From Candidatus Levybacteria bacterium RIFCSPHIGHO2_01_FULL_36_15b (GTDB taxonomy: Bacteria > Patescibacteria > Microgenomatia > Levybacterales > UBA12049), in contig MFNK01000012.1 in assembly GCA_001782045.1 (NCBI GenBank), positions 1 through 64,000 of the forward strand: a stretch of 64,000 nt of DNA, read 5' to 3'. Positions within the stretch are counted from its first letter, which is position 1; every line of letters begins with the position of its first letter. Shown here piece by piece: positions 1-7,089 of the stretch. A program made the position numbers and the translations under genes. The notes under the pieces were generated by a model. The model had not been told where the DNA came from. It worked only from the letters and a program-made list of their open reading frames with translations, and did not search any database.

Positions 1-742
<742 letters not shown>

Positions 743-782
743 TTTAAAAAGACTTGATTCCCGCCAAATTCTCCTCCAAAAG

Positions 783-800
783 CCTGCCTGCGCAGGCAGG
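783..800. repeat. CCTGCCTGC palindromic repeat
   Basis: The 18 bp perfect palindrome CCTGCCTGCGCAGGCAGG lies in the rRNA spacer. Close relatives occur at 24655-24674 (inside a hydrolase gene) and 55914-55931 (inside the GAPDH gene), so it belongs to a dispersed palindromic family of this genome. Confidence 0.75.
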
Positions 801-846
801 AGCAAAACTTAACGGGTATTCTCTTCACTTTTCAAAGAGCCAAATA

Positions 847-905
847 TTTATTATTTCGCAAGTAGCGGTCACGCATGTGACAAGCGCTACGTACCAAATA
901 ATAAA
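847..905 (-). other. long hairpin in the tRNA-Ala/23S spacer, possible rRNA processing stem
   Basis: A perfect 10 bp stem (847-856 with 896-905) encloses a second stem GTAGCG/CGCTAC (862-867 with 885-890) and an inner GTCAC/GTGAC stem (868-872 with 877-881) with loop GCAT. It sits between tRNA-Ala and 23S in the transcribed spacer, where an RNase III-type processing helix is plausible. The role is inferred from position; the pairing is seen directly. Confidence 0.5.
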
Positions 906-944
906 CTCGTTCCTTCGCCTCTTCCCCTGCTTGTGTCTATGACA

Positions 945-968
945 CTGAGCGAATGAAATGAGTCGAAG
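945..968. repeat. CTGAGC-GTCGAAG type repeat copy
   Basis: CTGAGCGAATGAAATGAGTC followed by GAAG is a member of a dispersed imperfect palindrome family. Other copies are at 16152-16170, 21974-21992, 40304-40324, 51359-51379 and 57719-57738. This copy lies just 3' of the tRNA-Ala gene. Confidence 0.6.
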
Positions 969-1041
969 TGGACCTGAGGAGACTCGAACTCCCTACCTCT
1001 TCATTGCAAATGAAGTGTTCAACCAGCTAAACTTCAGGCCC
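969..1041 (-). tRNA. tRNA-Ala (anticodon TGC)
   Basis: A 73 nt cloverleaf is readable: acceptor GGGCCTG/CAGGTCC with the G3:U70 alanine identity pair, anticodon stem CTTCA/TGAAG with loop TTTGCAA, T arm GGGAG-TTCGAGT-CTCCT and discriminator A. CCA is not encoded. It lies upstream of 23S on the same strand, where tRNA-Ala is often found in rRNA operons, but no 16S gene precedes it here. Confidence 0.95.
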
Positions 1042-1107
1042 GAGAATCCTTGCGATCCAAATTAATTTAGATGAATTGTTTTTGAGGAACTACCTAGAAG
1101 ACACAAA

Positions 1108-1122
1108 AAGCGCTATGCGCTT
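1108..1122 (-). other. short GC hairpin with T-run in the rRNA leader (possible attenuator)
   Basis: Minus strand AAGCGC-ATA-GCGCTT is followed by TTTGTG. It lies between the operon promoter and tRNA-Ala. It resembles a weak intrinsic terminator or attenuator, but a termination function cannot be shown from sequence. Confidence 0.3.
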
Positions 1123-1166
1123 GAAAAGTTTAATTTTTTTAGTGTCGTCATAAAGTAATTTCCTCG

Positions 1167-1191
1167 TAACTCCAAGCAAAAACTTGGGTTA
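1167..1191 (-). other. leader hairpin in the rRNA operon
   Basis: Minus strand TAAC-CCAAG-(TTTTTG)-CTTGG-AGTTA forms an imperfect hairpin just after the operon promoter. Its place is compatible with an antitermination (boxB-like) leader element, but no boxA is recognisable. Confidence 0.3.
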
Positions 1192-1208
1192 GATTCATTC
1201 ACAAACCG

Positions 1209-1237
1209 AGTTTAACATAGCTTCCAAAAAGTGTCAA
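1209..1237 (-). promoter_or_regulatory. promoter of the tRNA-Ala/23S operon
   Basis: Minus strand TTGACA (1232-1237), a 17 bp spacer, then TAAACT (1209-1214). It points to tRNA-Ala and 23S with a leader of about 160 nt. A strong promoter directly here supports transcription of tRNA-Ala/23S separately from any 16S gene. Confidence 0.7.
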
Positions 1238-1265
1238 GGGCAATAAATCGAGACATAATCTACCC

Positions 1266-1526
1266 CTATTGGTTTATCCATTCCCAACCGGTCAAGTGCC
1301 ATGATGCCCAATTCCCTAATTCTGCGACAAATATAATATCATTTGCATCAACATGAACGCTCAATGCGTCTCTAATAGAATCTGCGGAAAGTTGATTGCT
1401 TTTAACAAACCAAACGTTTTGCATGCCATGCCAGTATATTCTACTGAGACTTTCTATTGTCTTAAAAAGATTCGTATAATCTTTTCCAGGTTTCAATAAG
1501 TCATAAGTTATTAAAAAAGTTGTCAT
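1266..1526 (-). CDS. SinR-family / Cas2-like small protein
   Basis: 86 aa. The start is the ATG at 1526, 5 nt after a perfect AAAGGAGGTG Shine-Dalgarno; the GTG two codons upstream lies inside that site. The N-terminus MTTFLITYDLLKPGKDY, a central W-x-V-W-like strand (NVWFVKS) and the DANDIIFVAELG block fit the small ferredoxin-fold 'SinR family' proteins related to Cas2. That family includes orphan members in genomes without CRISPR, and no repeat array or other cas gene is visible here. The molecular role is unknown; nuclease or nucleic-acid binding activity is only a fold-based guess. Confidence 0.65.
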   Translation of the reverse strand: MTTFLITYDLLKPGKDYTNLFKTIESLSRIYWHGMQNVWFVKSNQLSADSIRDALSVHVDANDIIFVAELGNWASWHLTGWEWINQ

Positions 1527-1611
1527 AAACACCTCCTTTCTTTTAGGAACAAATTATGTTCCAATCAGAACATTTTAACACCTCGGGATGTTTAAGTCAA
1601 GTATTTACTAC

Positions 1612-1640
1612 TTGTATTTTCTTAGTACTGATGTTATAAT
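1612..1640 (+). promoter_or_regulatory. promoter for the XRE-ImmA pair (leaderless)
   Basis: TTGTAT (1612-1617), 17 bp spacer, TATAAT (1635-1640). The GTG start of the regulator follows after 6 nt, so transcription should start at or very near the start codon. There is no Shine-Dalgarno. Confidence 0.7.
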
Positions 1641-1646
1641 TGTGAC

Positions 1647-1988
1647 GTGGAAGATTTGGGAAATTTTATAAAAAGGGTGAGAAATGAAAAAAACTTGACG
1701 CAAGAGGAAATTGCCGAAGAGGCTGGGCTGGCAAGGAGCTATATTTCTAAATTAGAAGATGGAAAGTTTAAGTCTCCTTCAGCTTTAATTCTTACTAAAC
1801 TCGCTAAGGGCTTAGGAATCTCAGAAGAAACAATTTTCCAAATAGCAGGATATATACCTTTTACTGAGAAAAGTGACTTACCCCCACTTGATATCTATCT
1901 CCGGACTAAATATCCTAAACTTTCTGAACAAGCAATTTATGAAATTATACTTCTAAAAAAAGTAATAGAAGAAAAATACAAAAAATAA
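1647..1988 (+). CDS. XRE-family helix-turn-helix regulator
   Basis: 113 aa with a GTG start placed directly after a TATAAT box. Residues 6-62 form a Cro/C1-type HTH: IKRVRNEKNLTQEEIAEEAG, then LARSYISKLEDGKFKSPS and LTKLAKGLGIS. The rest is a short helical tail. It is followed without any spacing (TAA then ATG) by an ImmA/IrrE metallopeptidase gene. In phages, ICEs and stress modules such a pair works as repressor plus the protease that removes it, so a DNA-damage or stress switch, or a toxin-antitoxin-like module, is likely. Target genes are not known. Confidence 0.88.
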   Translation: MEDLGNFIKRVRNEKNLTQEEIAEEAGLARSYISKLEDGKFKSPSALILTKLAKGLGISEETIFQIAGYIPFTEKSDLPPLDIYLRTKYPKLSEQAIYEIILLKKVIEEKYKK

Positions 1989-2483
1989 ATGAGCATAAGC
2001 TTAGATGATTATTTGGAGACAGAAGAACAGGCAGAAAAAGTACTTAATGTTCTTGCCACTTATAATGTATATAAACCTCCAGTACCCACATGGATCATTC
2101 AAAGAATGATGCCATATTTAACTATGGAATTAAAAAGCATGCCTGAAGAAGTAATTGGTTTTAGTTTCCCTAATAAAGACAAATCACATATGTTATTAAA
2201 TGAAAAATATAGCTATGGAGCTTTGCGTTTTACTGCTTTTCATGAATTCTATCATCTTTTGAATGGAAAACTAGGGTACAGCAAGGATACGCCACAAGGC
2301 GCTGCAGAAGAAAAAAAAGCGGACTTTTTTGCAGCTTGTCTTTTGATGCCAGCCAGATGGTTTAGGAAAGAATGGGAAAAGACGGGTGGAGACATTGAAA
2401 AAATTGCGAAAATATTTGGCGTAAGTGTACTAGCAGCTCATATGAGAGCACTAAATCTCGAACACTACCTCAGAAAGAATTAA
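1989..2483 (+). CDS. ImmA/IrrE family metallo-endopeptidase
   Basis: 164 aa. The zinc-binding HEFYH (HExxH) motif lies near residue 86 in the context RFTAFHEFYHLLNG, with the downstream acidic helix EEKKADFFAACLLMPARWF typical of the family (third ligand E/D and the LLMP signature). The start codon directly abuts the stop of the XRE regulator, so the two are translationally coupled. By family knowledge it should cleave or inactivate the partner HTH repressor. It is full length, with no sign of damage. Confidence 0.9.
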   Translation: MSISLDDYLETEEQAEKVLNVLATYNVYKPPVPTWIIQRMMPYLTMELKSMPEEVIGFSFPNKDKSHMLLNEKYSYGALRFTAFHEFYHLLNGKLGYSKDTPQGAAEEKKADFFAACLLMPARWFRKEWEKTGGDIEKIAKIFGVSVLAAHMRALNLEHYLRKN

Positions 2484-2484
2484 T

Positions 2485-2503
2485 TATTTCTTCTTTTCTT
2501 CCC
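2485..2503 (-). repeat. purine-rich boundary repeat, copy 1
   Basis: Minus strand GGGAAGAAAAGAAGAAATA, non-coding, between the convergent ends of the ImmA gene and the gene at 2538-2969. First of eight copies that bound single-gene units up to 6.8 kb. Confidence 0.75.
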
Positions 2504-2537
2504 ACCTATAATTCAATAGGGTGTCAAGGGTAAGAAA

Positions 2538-2969
2538 TTAATTACCAAAAAAGTGTGTTATTGCTTCTCTGAAAGCAGTTTCTGCTTCAGGACTGTTGGA
2601 TAGATTTCCTGCAGAATAATCTCCCCACTCTCTAAAATCTCCTGAATGGACAGACACGCTTATTTTATGTGGAGAAGCACTTTCAAGCTCTTCAATAGTG
2701 ACTGAATTATCAGGATAAACATGGTCACTACTTAGATAAAACCTTGCTTTTGCTTTTATTCCCTTTCCGGTTGTAAATTCAAATTGTAAATCACGACCAA
2801 TTCTTCCCGGATTTGCTTTTAGAAATTCAGCTTCCGCTTGGTCATATGAAGCATTTGCCCTTGAATCACTCTTTACTGCTGCAATTATAGAATAAAATAG
2901 CTCAATACCTATGGCTTCATGATCATAACTAGGTGCTTTTACGCTTTCTTGATCTTTTGTCTCTGACAT
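2538..2969 (-). CDS. hypothetical protein, unit 1 of repeat-bounded array
   Basis: 143 aa, soluble, mixed alpha/beta composition, no recognised domain. It contains FEFTTGKGIKAKARFYLSSD and VSVHSGDFREWGDYS, which look like beta strands. The start is at MSETKDQE: a TATAAT box ends 6 nt before the ATG, so it is probably leaderless. It has its own promoter and is flanked by copies 1 and 2 of the purine-rich repeat. Function unknown. Confidence 0.72.
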   Translation of the reverse strand: MSETKDQESVKAPSYDHEAIGIELFYSIIAAVKSDSRANASYDQAEAEFLKANPGRIGRDLQFEFTTGKGIKAKARFYLSSDHVYPDNSVTIEELESASPHKISVSVHSGDFREWGDYSAGNLSNSPEAETAFREAITHFFGN

Positions 2970-2984
2970 AAACGAATTATAGCA

Positions 2985-3004
2985 CTATTTCTTCTTTCCT
3001 TCCC
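2985..3004 (-). repeat. purine-rich boundary repeat, copy 2
   Basis: Minus strand GGGAAGGAAGAAATAG (slightly diverged and shorter than the consensus GGGAAGAAAAGAAGAAATAG). It is non-coding, between the stop of the gene at 3027-3500 and the -10 box of the gene at 2538-2969. Confidence 0.65.
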
Positions 3005-3026
3005 AGTTTACAGCTATTTCGAGGTT

Positions 3027-3500
3027 TTACGAGGTTTTTGCTACTTCTTTTTCAAATCTCTCCACCAATTTAGCTTTGTCAATATTTGCAAAATATGAAA
3101 CGAAGCTTTTTGATAACTTCTCTTGATCCAGCATCCTCATATATTGGCCGTCTACGTGTTCCAAATCAAACTCGGGATTCTCATCTCTTCTTGTGAGCCC
3201 CCGACTATTAGGGACATAATCTACTCTTGGATCTAAAGAAAGAAGCTTAAATCTTCTTAAACCCACCGGATAAAGTGTAAAACTTTTTACTTTTTCTGAA
3301 AGAAAGTCTTTAACAAGAGGGTGTATTCTGTTATTTATTAAATCGACTGTATCTACTGCTCTTTCTACTTCTGGTTCGTGTGGTTGATTTTCTTTTGGTT
3401 GACCAAGTAAGTCTCTTTTCAGAGCATTTAGAGAACTTAATACGGCTTCTTTTGAATTTTCAGTAGCTGGAATCTCTGGTGAAAGCGCTGATTCTGACAT
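3027..3500 (-). CDS. hypothetical protein, unit 2 of repeat-bounded array
   Basis: 157 aa from MSESALSPEI. A longer reading exists, but a perfect TTGACA-16-TATAAT promoter ends 6 nt before this ATG, which argues for a leaderless start here. The N-terminal 50 residues are low-complexity and acidic/polar. The rest is helical with a basic stretch (VGLRRFKLLSLDPRVDYVP) and a C-terminal helix KAKLVERFEKEVAKTS. No domain recognised. Not translated into the boundary repeat. Confidence 0.72.
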   Translation of the reverse strand: MSESALSPEIPATENSKEAVLSSLNALKRDLLGQPKENQPHEPEVERAVDTVDLINNRIHPLVKDFLSEKVKSFTLYPVGLRRFKLLSLDPRVDYVPNSRGLTRRDENPEFDLEHVDGQYMRMLDQEKLSKSFVSYFANIDKAKLVERFEKEVAKTS

Positions 3501-3503
3501 AAA

Positions 3504-3540
3504 GCAATTATAAAACAATAGATATAAATGTCAATTTGCG
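3504..3540 (-). promoter_or_regulatory. near-consensus promoter, leaderless start
   Basis: Minus strand TTGACA, a 16 bp spacer and TATAAT, followed after TGCTTT by the ATG at 3500. One of the clearest leaderless promoters of the window. Confidence 0.75.
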
Positions 3541-3546
3541 AACAGC

Positions 3547-3566
3547 TTATTTCTTCTTTTCTCCCC
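3547..3566 (-). repeat. purine-rich boundary repeat, copy 3 (translated end)
   Basis: Minus strand GGGGAGAAAAGAAGAAATAA forms the last codons and stop of the gene at 3547-3900 (read as GEKKK-stop). Confidence 0.72.
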
Positions 3567-3900
3567 GCTTGAATGAATCTGACTGATTAATAATAAAATC
3601 CCTTAGTCTTCCTGTTTTTTCAGACTCGACTAGTGTTTGATCTTGTTCTAGACGATCTCTATATTTTCTTGCCGCGCGAGCTAATGTCCAAAATTTTGGA
3701 GTAACACCAAGCATTACAATTACAACATTTCCTTCTCTTACTGGCCTTCCTAGGAATTTGCGAGAATTTGGGTTACCGGGTTCACAAAAAATTCTTGTTC
3801 CCTCTGCCAAATCTCGTGCTACATCTCTGTAAATCTGGAGATCTTTCTGGGCGAAAACTCCACCGGTCGTTCTTACGCTTGGCTCAAGTTCAAAACTCAT
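3547..3900 (-). CDS. hypothetical protein, unit 3 of repeat-bounded array
   Basis: 117 aa starting at MSFELEPSVR. TTGATT-17-TATAAT ends 7 nt before this ATG, so the 12 upstream codons that could be read are in the promoter and are left out. The sequence is basic, with strand NVVIVMLGVTPKFWTLARAA and a Lys/Arg-rich C-terminus RGEKKK encoded by the boundary repeat. No domain recognised. Confidence 0.72.
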   Translation of the reverse strand: MSFELEPSVRTTGGVFAQKDLQIYRDVARDLAEGTRIFCEPGNPNSRKFLGRPVREGNVVIVMLGVTPKFWTLARAARKYRDRLEQDQTLVESEKTGRLRDFIINQSDSFKRGEKKK

Positions 3901-3948
3901 GGTGCAGATTATATTAAACTGATTGGCTAAAATCAACTTGTGGATTAA

Positions 3949-3969
3949 CTATTTCTTCTTTTCTTCCCC
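3949..3969 (-). repeat. purine-rich boundary repeat, copy 4 (translated end)
   Basis: Minus strand GGGGAAGAAAAGAAGAAATA plus G encodes GEEKKK-stop at the end of the gene at 3949-4563. About 45 nt further on starts the promoter and ATG of the next unit. Confidence 0.75.
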
Positions 3970-4563
3970 AACTAACCAAGCTAGAGTACCGGCTCCAGCG
4001 AGCAAGCTTGCGGTTTGATACCAATAATCATTATTTTTTAAGAGATACAAGACCGGCGAAGATATATCTCTTGACCAATTTGGATTACCCGACAGTTTTT
4101 GGCTTTCCTGTGCTATCAACCCAAGACTTGCTCCTCCAAGAGTATCAATTGAGAAGGTGCCATTTTTAGATAGTTTTACAAAAAAATAAGAATCAAATTC
4201 TTCATCACCCGTTTCAATATCCGGAACTTCCATTTCAGAACCTTCCGCCCATACTTTTTTAACAACACCTGCCACCTTGATCGTAATTTCTCTTATTCTA
4301 TCCGAAGAAAGTTCTGAAAGTCTTCTTCTAAAATCTGGACTTTGAATAATTCCCCGACTTGTTAATAATAAATCGTTACCATCTGAAGTTTCTGATCCTT
4401 CTGATACAACCTGCCAGATACCTGCAAATTTAGCTTCCGTTCTAGTGCTTATTCTCTGATTATTCCCTAAAGTAAAAGTGTGAGATTCGGGGTTGAATAA
4501 AAGAGGAACTCCTCTTCTAATTTTAGGTTCGGTTAATCGATATTTTGGCTCAATGTCAGACAT
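3949..4563 (-). CDS. hypothetical protein, unit 4 of repeat-bounded array
   Basis: 204 aa, start MSDIEPKYRL with a TAGAAT box 6 nt upstream (leaderless). Mostly soluble beta-rich sequence; near the C-terminus the stretch YQTASLLAGAGTLAWLVG could be one membrane helix, followed by the tail EEKKK encoded by the boundary repeat. A C-terminal tail-anchor topology is possible. Not recognised as a known family. Confidence 0.7.
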   Translation of the reverse strand: MSDIEPKYRLTEPKIRRGVPLLFNPESHTFTLGNNQRISTRTEAKFAGIWQVVSEGSETSDGNDLLLTSRGIIQSPDFRRRLSELSSDRIREITIKVAGVVKKVWAEGSEMEVPDIETGDEEFDSYFFVKLSKNGTFSIDTLGGASLGLIAQESQKLSGNPNWSRDISSPVLYLLKNNDYWYQTASLLAGAGTLAWLVGEEKKK

Positions 4564-4578
4564 GATTGAATTCTATCA

Positions 4579-4598
4579 CTATTTCTTCTTTTCTTCCC
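4579..4598 (-). repeat. purine-rich boundary repeat, copy 5 (translated end)
   Basis: Minus strand GGGAAGAAAAGAAGAAATAG encodes REEKKK-stop of the gene at 4579-5280 and is followed directly by the -10 box of the next unit (4563). Confidence 0.78.
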
Positions 4599-5280
4599 GT
4601 GAAATTGCGTGATTTAGGAAATCTAGGTATGTCGGCGAAACAATTTTAATAGCTTTGTTTAAAATCTCTTTTGTTCGAGCTGAATCGACACTTTTTGAAA
4701 ATTTAAGACCTACAAGAGTTGGAAGTACTGTTTCTGCCATGCCATCAAAAGTAGACATTAAAGAAGGACTAATGTTTTGAATATAAGAATTAATTACTTC
4801 CGTTGCATCTTTCTCGCCTACTCCAAGATATAAATAACTGTATTCGCTAAACAACTTTTTGTCTGTCTTTGACATAACATTTTTGTATAAATCTAAAGTA
4901 TCGGGAAATTTTTTAATTACACTTAAATCAACTGCAGCTTCTATAAAGTTGTGAGCCATTAAAAGCGAGTCGCGTCCTTTTTCAATTCCTAAAAGATCAG
5001 CAACCTCTTGATCTATATCTTTTGAGCAGTTAAATGCATAACCGCCTTCAAAATCGTGCGTATAATAGTCGAGTAACAAATGATGTTTGAGTCCTTCTAT
5101 TATAGTTTTGAACTTTGAGTCAAGTTTTAGAGAATAAGCAAACTCGGAGTGTATTTTATTTCTGTTTATTTTTCCTTTTGATGTCCAGGCAATATCCGGA
5201 AAAATAGATGCAAATAAAAGATTTGCATCTTTGCTCTTGGAAATAATACTGGCATGGTATACATGGGCTTGCGCAAACAT
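4579..5280 (-). CDS. alpha-helical, probably metal-binding protein, unit 5 of repeat-bounded array
   Basis: 233 aa. His/Asp residues are spaced as in all-helical metal enzymes: AHVYH near the N-terminus, PDIAW, H46, LKHHLLLDYYTHDFE around residue 66-78, and AHNFIEAAVDL around residue 120. This resembles phospholipase C/P1-nuclease-type or similar helical metal-dependent hydrolases, but I cannot assign the family with certainty. Start MFAQAHV: TATAAT ends 6 nt upstream. The tail REEKKK comes from the boundary repeat. Confidence 0.7.
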   Translation of the reverse strand: MFAQAHVYHASIISKSKDANLLFASIFPDIAWTSKGKINRNKIHSEFAYSLKLDSKFKTIIEGLKHHLLLDYYTHDFEGGYAFNCSKDIDQEVADLLGIEKGRDSLLMAHNFIEAAVDLSVIKKFPDTLDLYKNVMSKTDKKLFSEYSYLYLGVGEKDATEVINSYIQNISPSLMSTFDGMAETVLPTLVGLKFSKSVDSARTKEILNKAIKIVSPTYLDFLNHAISREEKKK

Positions 5281-5293
5281 AGGAGAATTATAT

Positions 5294-5311
5294 CACTTCT
5301 TCTTTTCTTCC
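5294..5311 (-). repeat. purine-rich boundary repeat, copy 6
   Basis: Minus strand GGAAGAAAAGAAGAAGTG, non-coding, directly upstream of the -10 box of the gene at 4579-5280, between two divergent genes. Confidence 0.7.
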
Positions 5312-5324
5312 AGTTTTACAACAA

Positions 5325-5352
5325 TTGACATTTTAATTTTGAGTTATATAAT
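5325..5352 (+). promoter_or_regulatory. promoter of the plus-strand unit (leaderless)
   Basis: TTGACA, 16 bp spacer, TATAAT (5347-5352), then 7 nt to the ATG at 5360. An ATG at 5351 overlaps the -10 box and so cannot be the start. Confidence 0.72.
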
Positions 5353-5359
5353 GCCTACT

Positions 5360-5809
5360 ATGACTGTAGAAGTAGAAAGAACTATCAAAAGAACAGAAAG
5401 GCATGGTTTTTTAGGCCTAAAGAAACGTGAAGTCGAAGAAACGACAAGGCGCATTGCAGAATATAGAACAGTTACCCAGAAGACGGGGTTAGGAGGGTCT
5501 GTTGAAATTGGCTTGACCAAAAGAGAAAGTTTAACTCTTACCGGATTGCGAGAACTTTATGGGAAATCTAGAGTAGCTGATGTTATTTCCCCTGATAAAT
5601 TAAGAGTTGTTGATTGGACATCATATCCTTTTGAACTTAAGCCCCCTAAGATAGATGAGCAAACATTTTCTGAAAATGAAATAAACGAGGCGAATTTAGT
5701 TAGCGAAGATGGAAAAAGATTAGTCTGGCGAAAAACCCGCCCCGGAGACTATCCGGAAATTATGCCTCTGCCAAAATACGGCGGCGAGCTTGTTGTAAAA
5801 CAACCTTAG
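5360..5809 (+). CDS. hypothetical protein, unit 6 (inverted) of repeat-bounded array
   Basis: 149 aa from MTVEVERTIK. The N-terminal half is highly charged (RTERHGFLGLKKREVEETTR), followed by TGLRELYGKSRVADVISPDK and a C-terminal part with LVWRKTRPGDYPEIMPLP. No known domain. It is the only unit of the array in plus orientation and still lies between two repeat copies. The MTVEVE start faintly recalls the IEVRD/IEVKD starts of the small proteins at 42.9-46.2 kb, but this similarity is too short to be claimed. Confidence 0.72.
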   Translation: MTVEVERTIKRTERHGFLGLKKREVEETTRRIAEYRTVTQKTGLGGSVEIGLTKRESLTLTGLRELYGKSRVADVISPDKLRVVDWTSYPFELKPPKIDEQTFSENEINEANLVSEDGKRLVWRKTRPGDYPEIMPLPKYGGELVVKQP

Positions 5810-5813
5810 CTTT

Positions 5814-5832
5814 TTATTCCTTCTTTTCTTCC
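5814..5832 (-). repeat. purine-rich boundary repeat, copy 7
   Basis: Minus strand GGAAGAAAAGAAGGAATAA, non-coding, between the convergent ends of the plus-strand unit and the VOC gene. Confidence 0.7.
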
Positions 5833-5840
5833 TTTTTGAC

Positions 5841-6233
5841 CTAGCTTACTTGCATTATAGAAAGAATGTTTCCGTCCGGGTCTTTAAACCAAGCAGATTT
5901 TAGTTTTCCCATTGTTGCTATTCCTTTTTCGTCGGTTTTCAAGCCCATTTCCGGCATATCGTAATGCTCAAAAGTTACTCCTTTGGAAGACAATTCATCA
6001 ATTGATGCTTGAATATCGTCAACCTTAAAACTAACTTGTGTATGATCTGCGGTTGGAGGATTTGACCTGCTATAAATGTAAAGCTTGGTACCCTGTCCCG
6101 CATTATACAATGCTCCGTTATCATCGGTCATAGAACTGTCTTCGGTAAGTCCGAGTTTTCCCCCATAGAAATCTTTTGCTCTTTTTAAATCTGTTACTGC
6201 AATTGTTGGATTTACTGGAGAATTATTTAACAT
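5841..6233 (-). CDS. VOC (glyoxalase/bleomycin-resistance fold) family protein
   Basis: 130 aa. Two beta-alpha-beta-beta-beta modules typical of the VOC superfamily: PTIAVTDLKRAKDFYGGKLG at the N-terminus and AWFKDPDGNILSIMQ at the C-terminus. Metal ligand positions are only partly conserved, so the substrate (glyoxalase-like, antibiotic binding or other) cannot be told. The ATG at 6233 is preceded by AAAGGAGGTG with 6 nt spacing. Unlike most of its neighbours it is therefore Shine-Dalgarno led. Confidence 0.88.
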   Translation of the reverse strand: MLNNSPVNPTIAVTDLKRAKDFYGGKLGLTEDSSMTDDNGALYNAGQGTKLYIYSRSNPPTADHTQVSFKVDDIQASIDELSSKGVTFEHYDMPEMGLKTDEKGIATMGKLKSAWFKDPDGNILSIMQVS

Positions 6234-6290
6234 TTTTATCACCTCCTTTTGTTAAACCAGATTATAAAAAATAGGAGTTATTGTCAATAA

Positions 6291-6773
6291 TTATTTTGAT
6301 TTGAGGATTGGTTGAGGAAGATTATTATCCCTGTTCTCCAAGTAAAATTTGATCATTTTATAGTGGTCGAAGGCTATTTCTTCTTCTTTTGGCAAATTAT
6401 CTAATTCGAACCACTCTTGCTCTGTTGATTCCCAATCAGCTTTTCCTTCTTTTTCTCCTGCCTCACAAACAAAAACAAAAGCTATATTTTGCCTTTCTCC
6501 GTCTTTTGGATGACGATTGGGATTATCAACAATTTCAAGAAGCTTTATGTCTTTTAATTTGTACCCTGTTTCTTCATATGTTTCCCTTCTTACTGCTTGT
6601 TGTAAGTTTTCATCGGTTTCCATAAAACCACCGACCAAACCCCATTTTCCCTCCGCTGGAACTCCTTTCGCTCTTTTTACAAGCAGTAGTTGGTTGCCTT
6701 TTATAACTAAATTGTCTACTACGACATGTCTTAACTCTGCTTTGTTACCGTTTTCAAAAATGCAGGAGATCAT
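6291..6773 (-). CDS. NUDIX hydrolase
   Basis: 160 aa. The Nudix box is complete: GGFMETDENLQQAVRRETYE followed by ETGYKL (G-x5-E-x7-RE-x2-EE-x-G). The N-terminal strand VVDNLVIKGNQLLLVKRAKG and the G-x-W-G-L-V-G-G lead-in are typical of ADP-ribose/NTP pyrophosphohydrolases or house-cleaning enzymes. The exact substrate is unknown. Start: TATAAT ends 6 nt before the ATG (leaderless). Confidence 0.93.
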   Translation of the reverse strand: MISCIFENGNKAELRHVVVDNLVIKGNQLLLVKRAKGVPAEGKWGLVGGFMETDENLQQAVRRETYEETGYKLKDIKLLEIVDNPNRHPKDGERQNIAFVFVCEAGEKEGKADWESTEQEWFELDNLPKEEEIAFDHYKMIKFYLENRDNNLPQPILKSK

Positions 6774-6792
6774 ACGCAGATTATAACAGCTT

Positions 6793-6812
6793 TTATTTCT
6801 TCTTTTCTTTCC
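6793..6812 (-). repeat. purine-rich boundary repeat, copy 8
   Basis: Minus strand GGAAAGAAAAGAAGAAATAA lies between the stop of the 52 aa gene and the -10 box of the NUDIX gene. Confidence 0.7.
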
Positions 6813-6814
6813 TT

Positions 6815-6973
6815 TTACTTTATTCGGGGTTGTGAATTGACTTGTTGAGAAGATCTATCCGAAGCAGTTTTTCTTTCAATTACCCTTGAATATGCTCTCC
6901 ATGATTCATCTAGGCTTTGCGCCATACGGTTCAAGTCTGCAGCAGTCAGTTCTTTTCTTCCTTCCTTTGTCAT
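6815..6973 (-). CDS. 52 aa hypothetical protein (small, leaderless)
   Basis: Short ORF MTKEGRKELTAADLNRMAQS... ending SQPRIK, predicted to be one or two amphipathic helices, polar and basic. The evidence that it is real is its promoter: TTGACA, 17 bp, TATATT, then 6 nt to the ATG, the same layout as its neighbours. The gene fills the space between a boundary repeat and an inverted-repeat element. No family recognised. Confidence 0.6.
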   Translation of the reverse strand: MTKEGRKELTAADLNRMAQSLDESWRAYSRVIERKTASDRSSQQVNSQPRIK

Positions 6974-7008
6974 ACGCGGAATATACTATTTTGAATTTAG
7001 CTTGTCAA

Positions 7009-7070
7009 CCCCGTTAGAGATCAATGCTTTGAGCAGATTAAGCTTTTTAACTTATAAATCTCTAACGGGG
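7009..7070. mobile_element. MITE-like inverted-repeat element with TCAA direct repeats
   Basis: Perfect 13 bp terminal inverted repeats CCCCGTTAGAGAT (7009-7021) and ATCTCTAACGGGG (7058-7070) flank 36 bp of AT-rich sequence. TCAA is present directly on both sides (7005-7008 and 7071-7074), which looks like a target-site duplication. A closely related element with CCCGTTAGAAAT ends sits at 34939-35004. Confidence 0.65.
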
Positions 7071-7089
7071 TCAATAAGAGTCTTAGCAG

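Noticed and set aside
754..942. 62-codon frame in the rRNA spacer
   Set aside because: Covers a palindromic repeat and the spacer hairpin, has no promoter or ribosome binding site.
5231..5359. Upstream extension of the plus-strand gene at 5360
   Set aside because: It overlaps the divergent gene's start and its own TTGACA/TATAAT promoter.
2485..6812. EEKKK C-termini as a protein sorting tag
   Set aside because: Only three of eight repeat copies are translated; the others are non-coding, so the DNA repeat is the better explanation.
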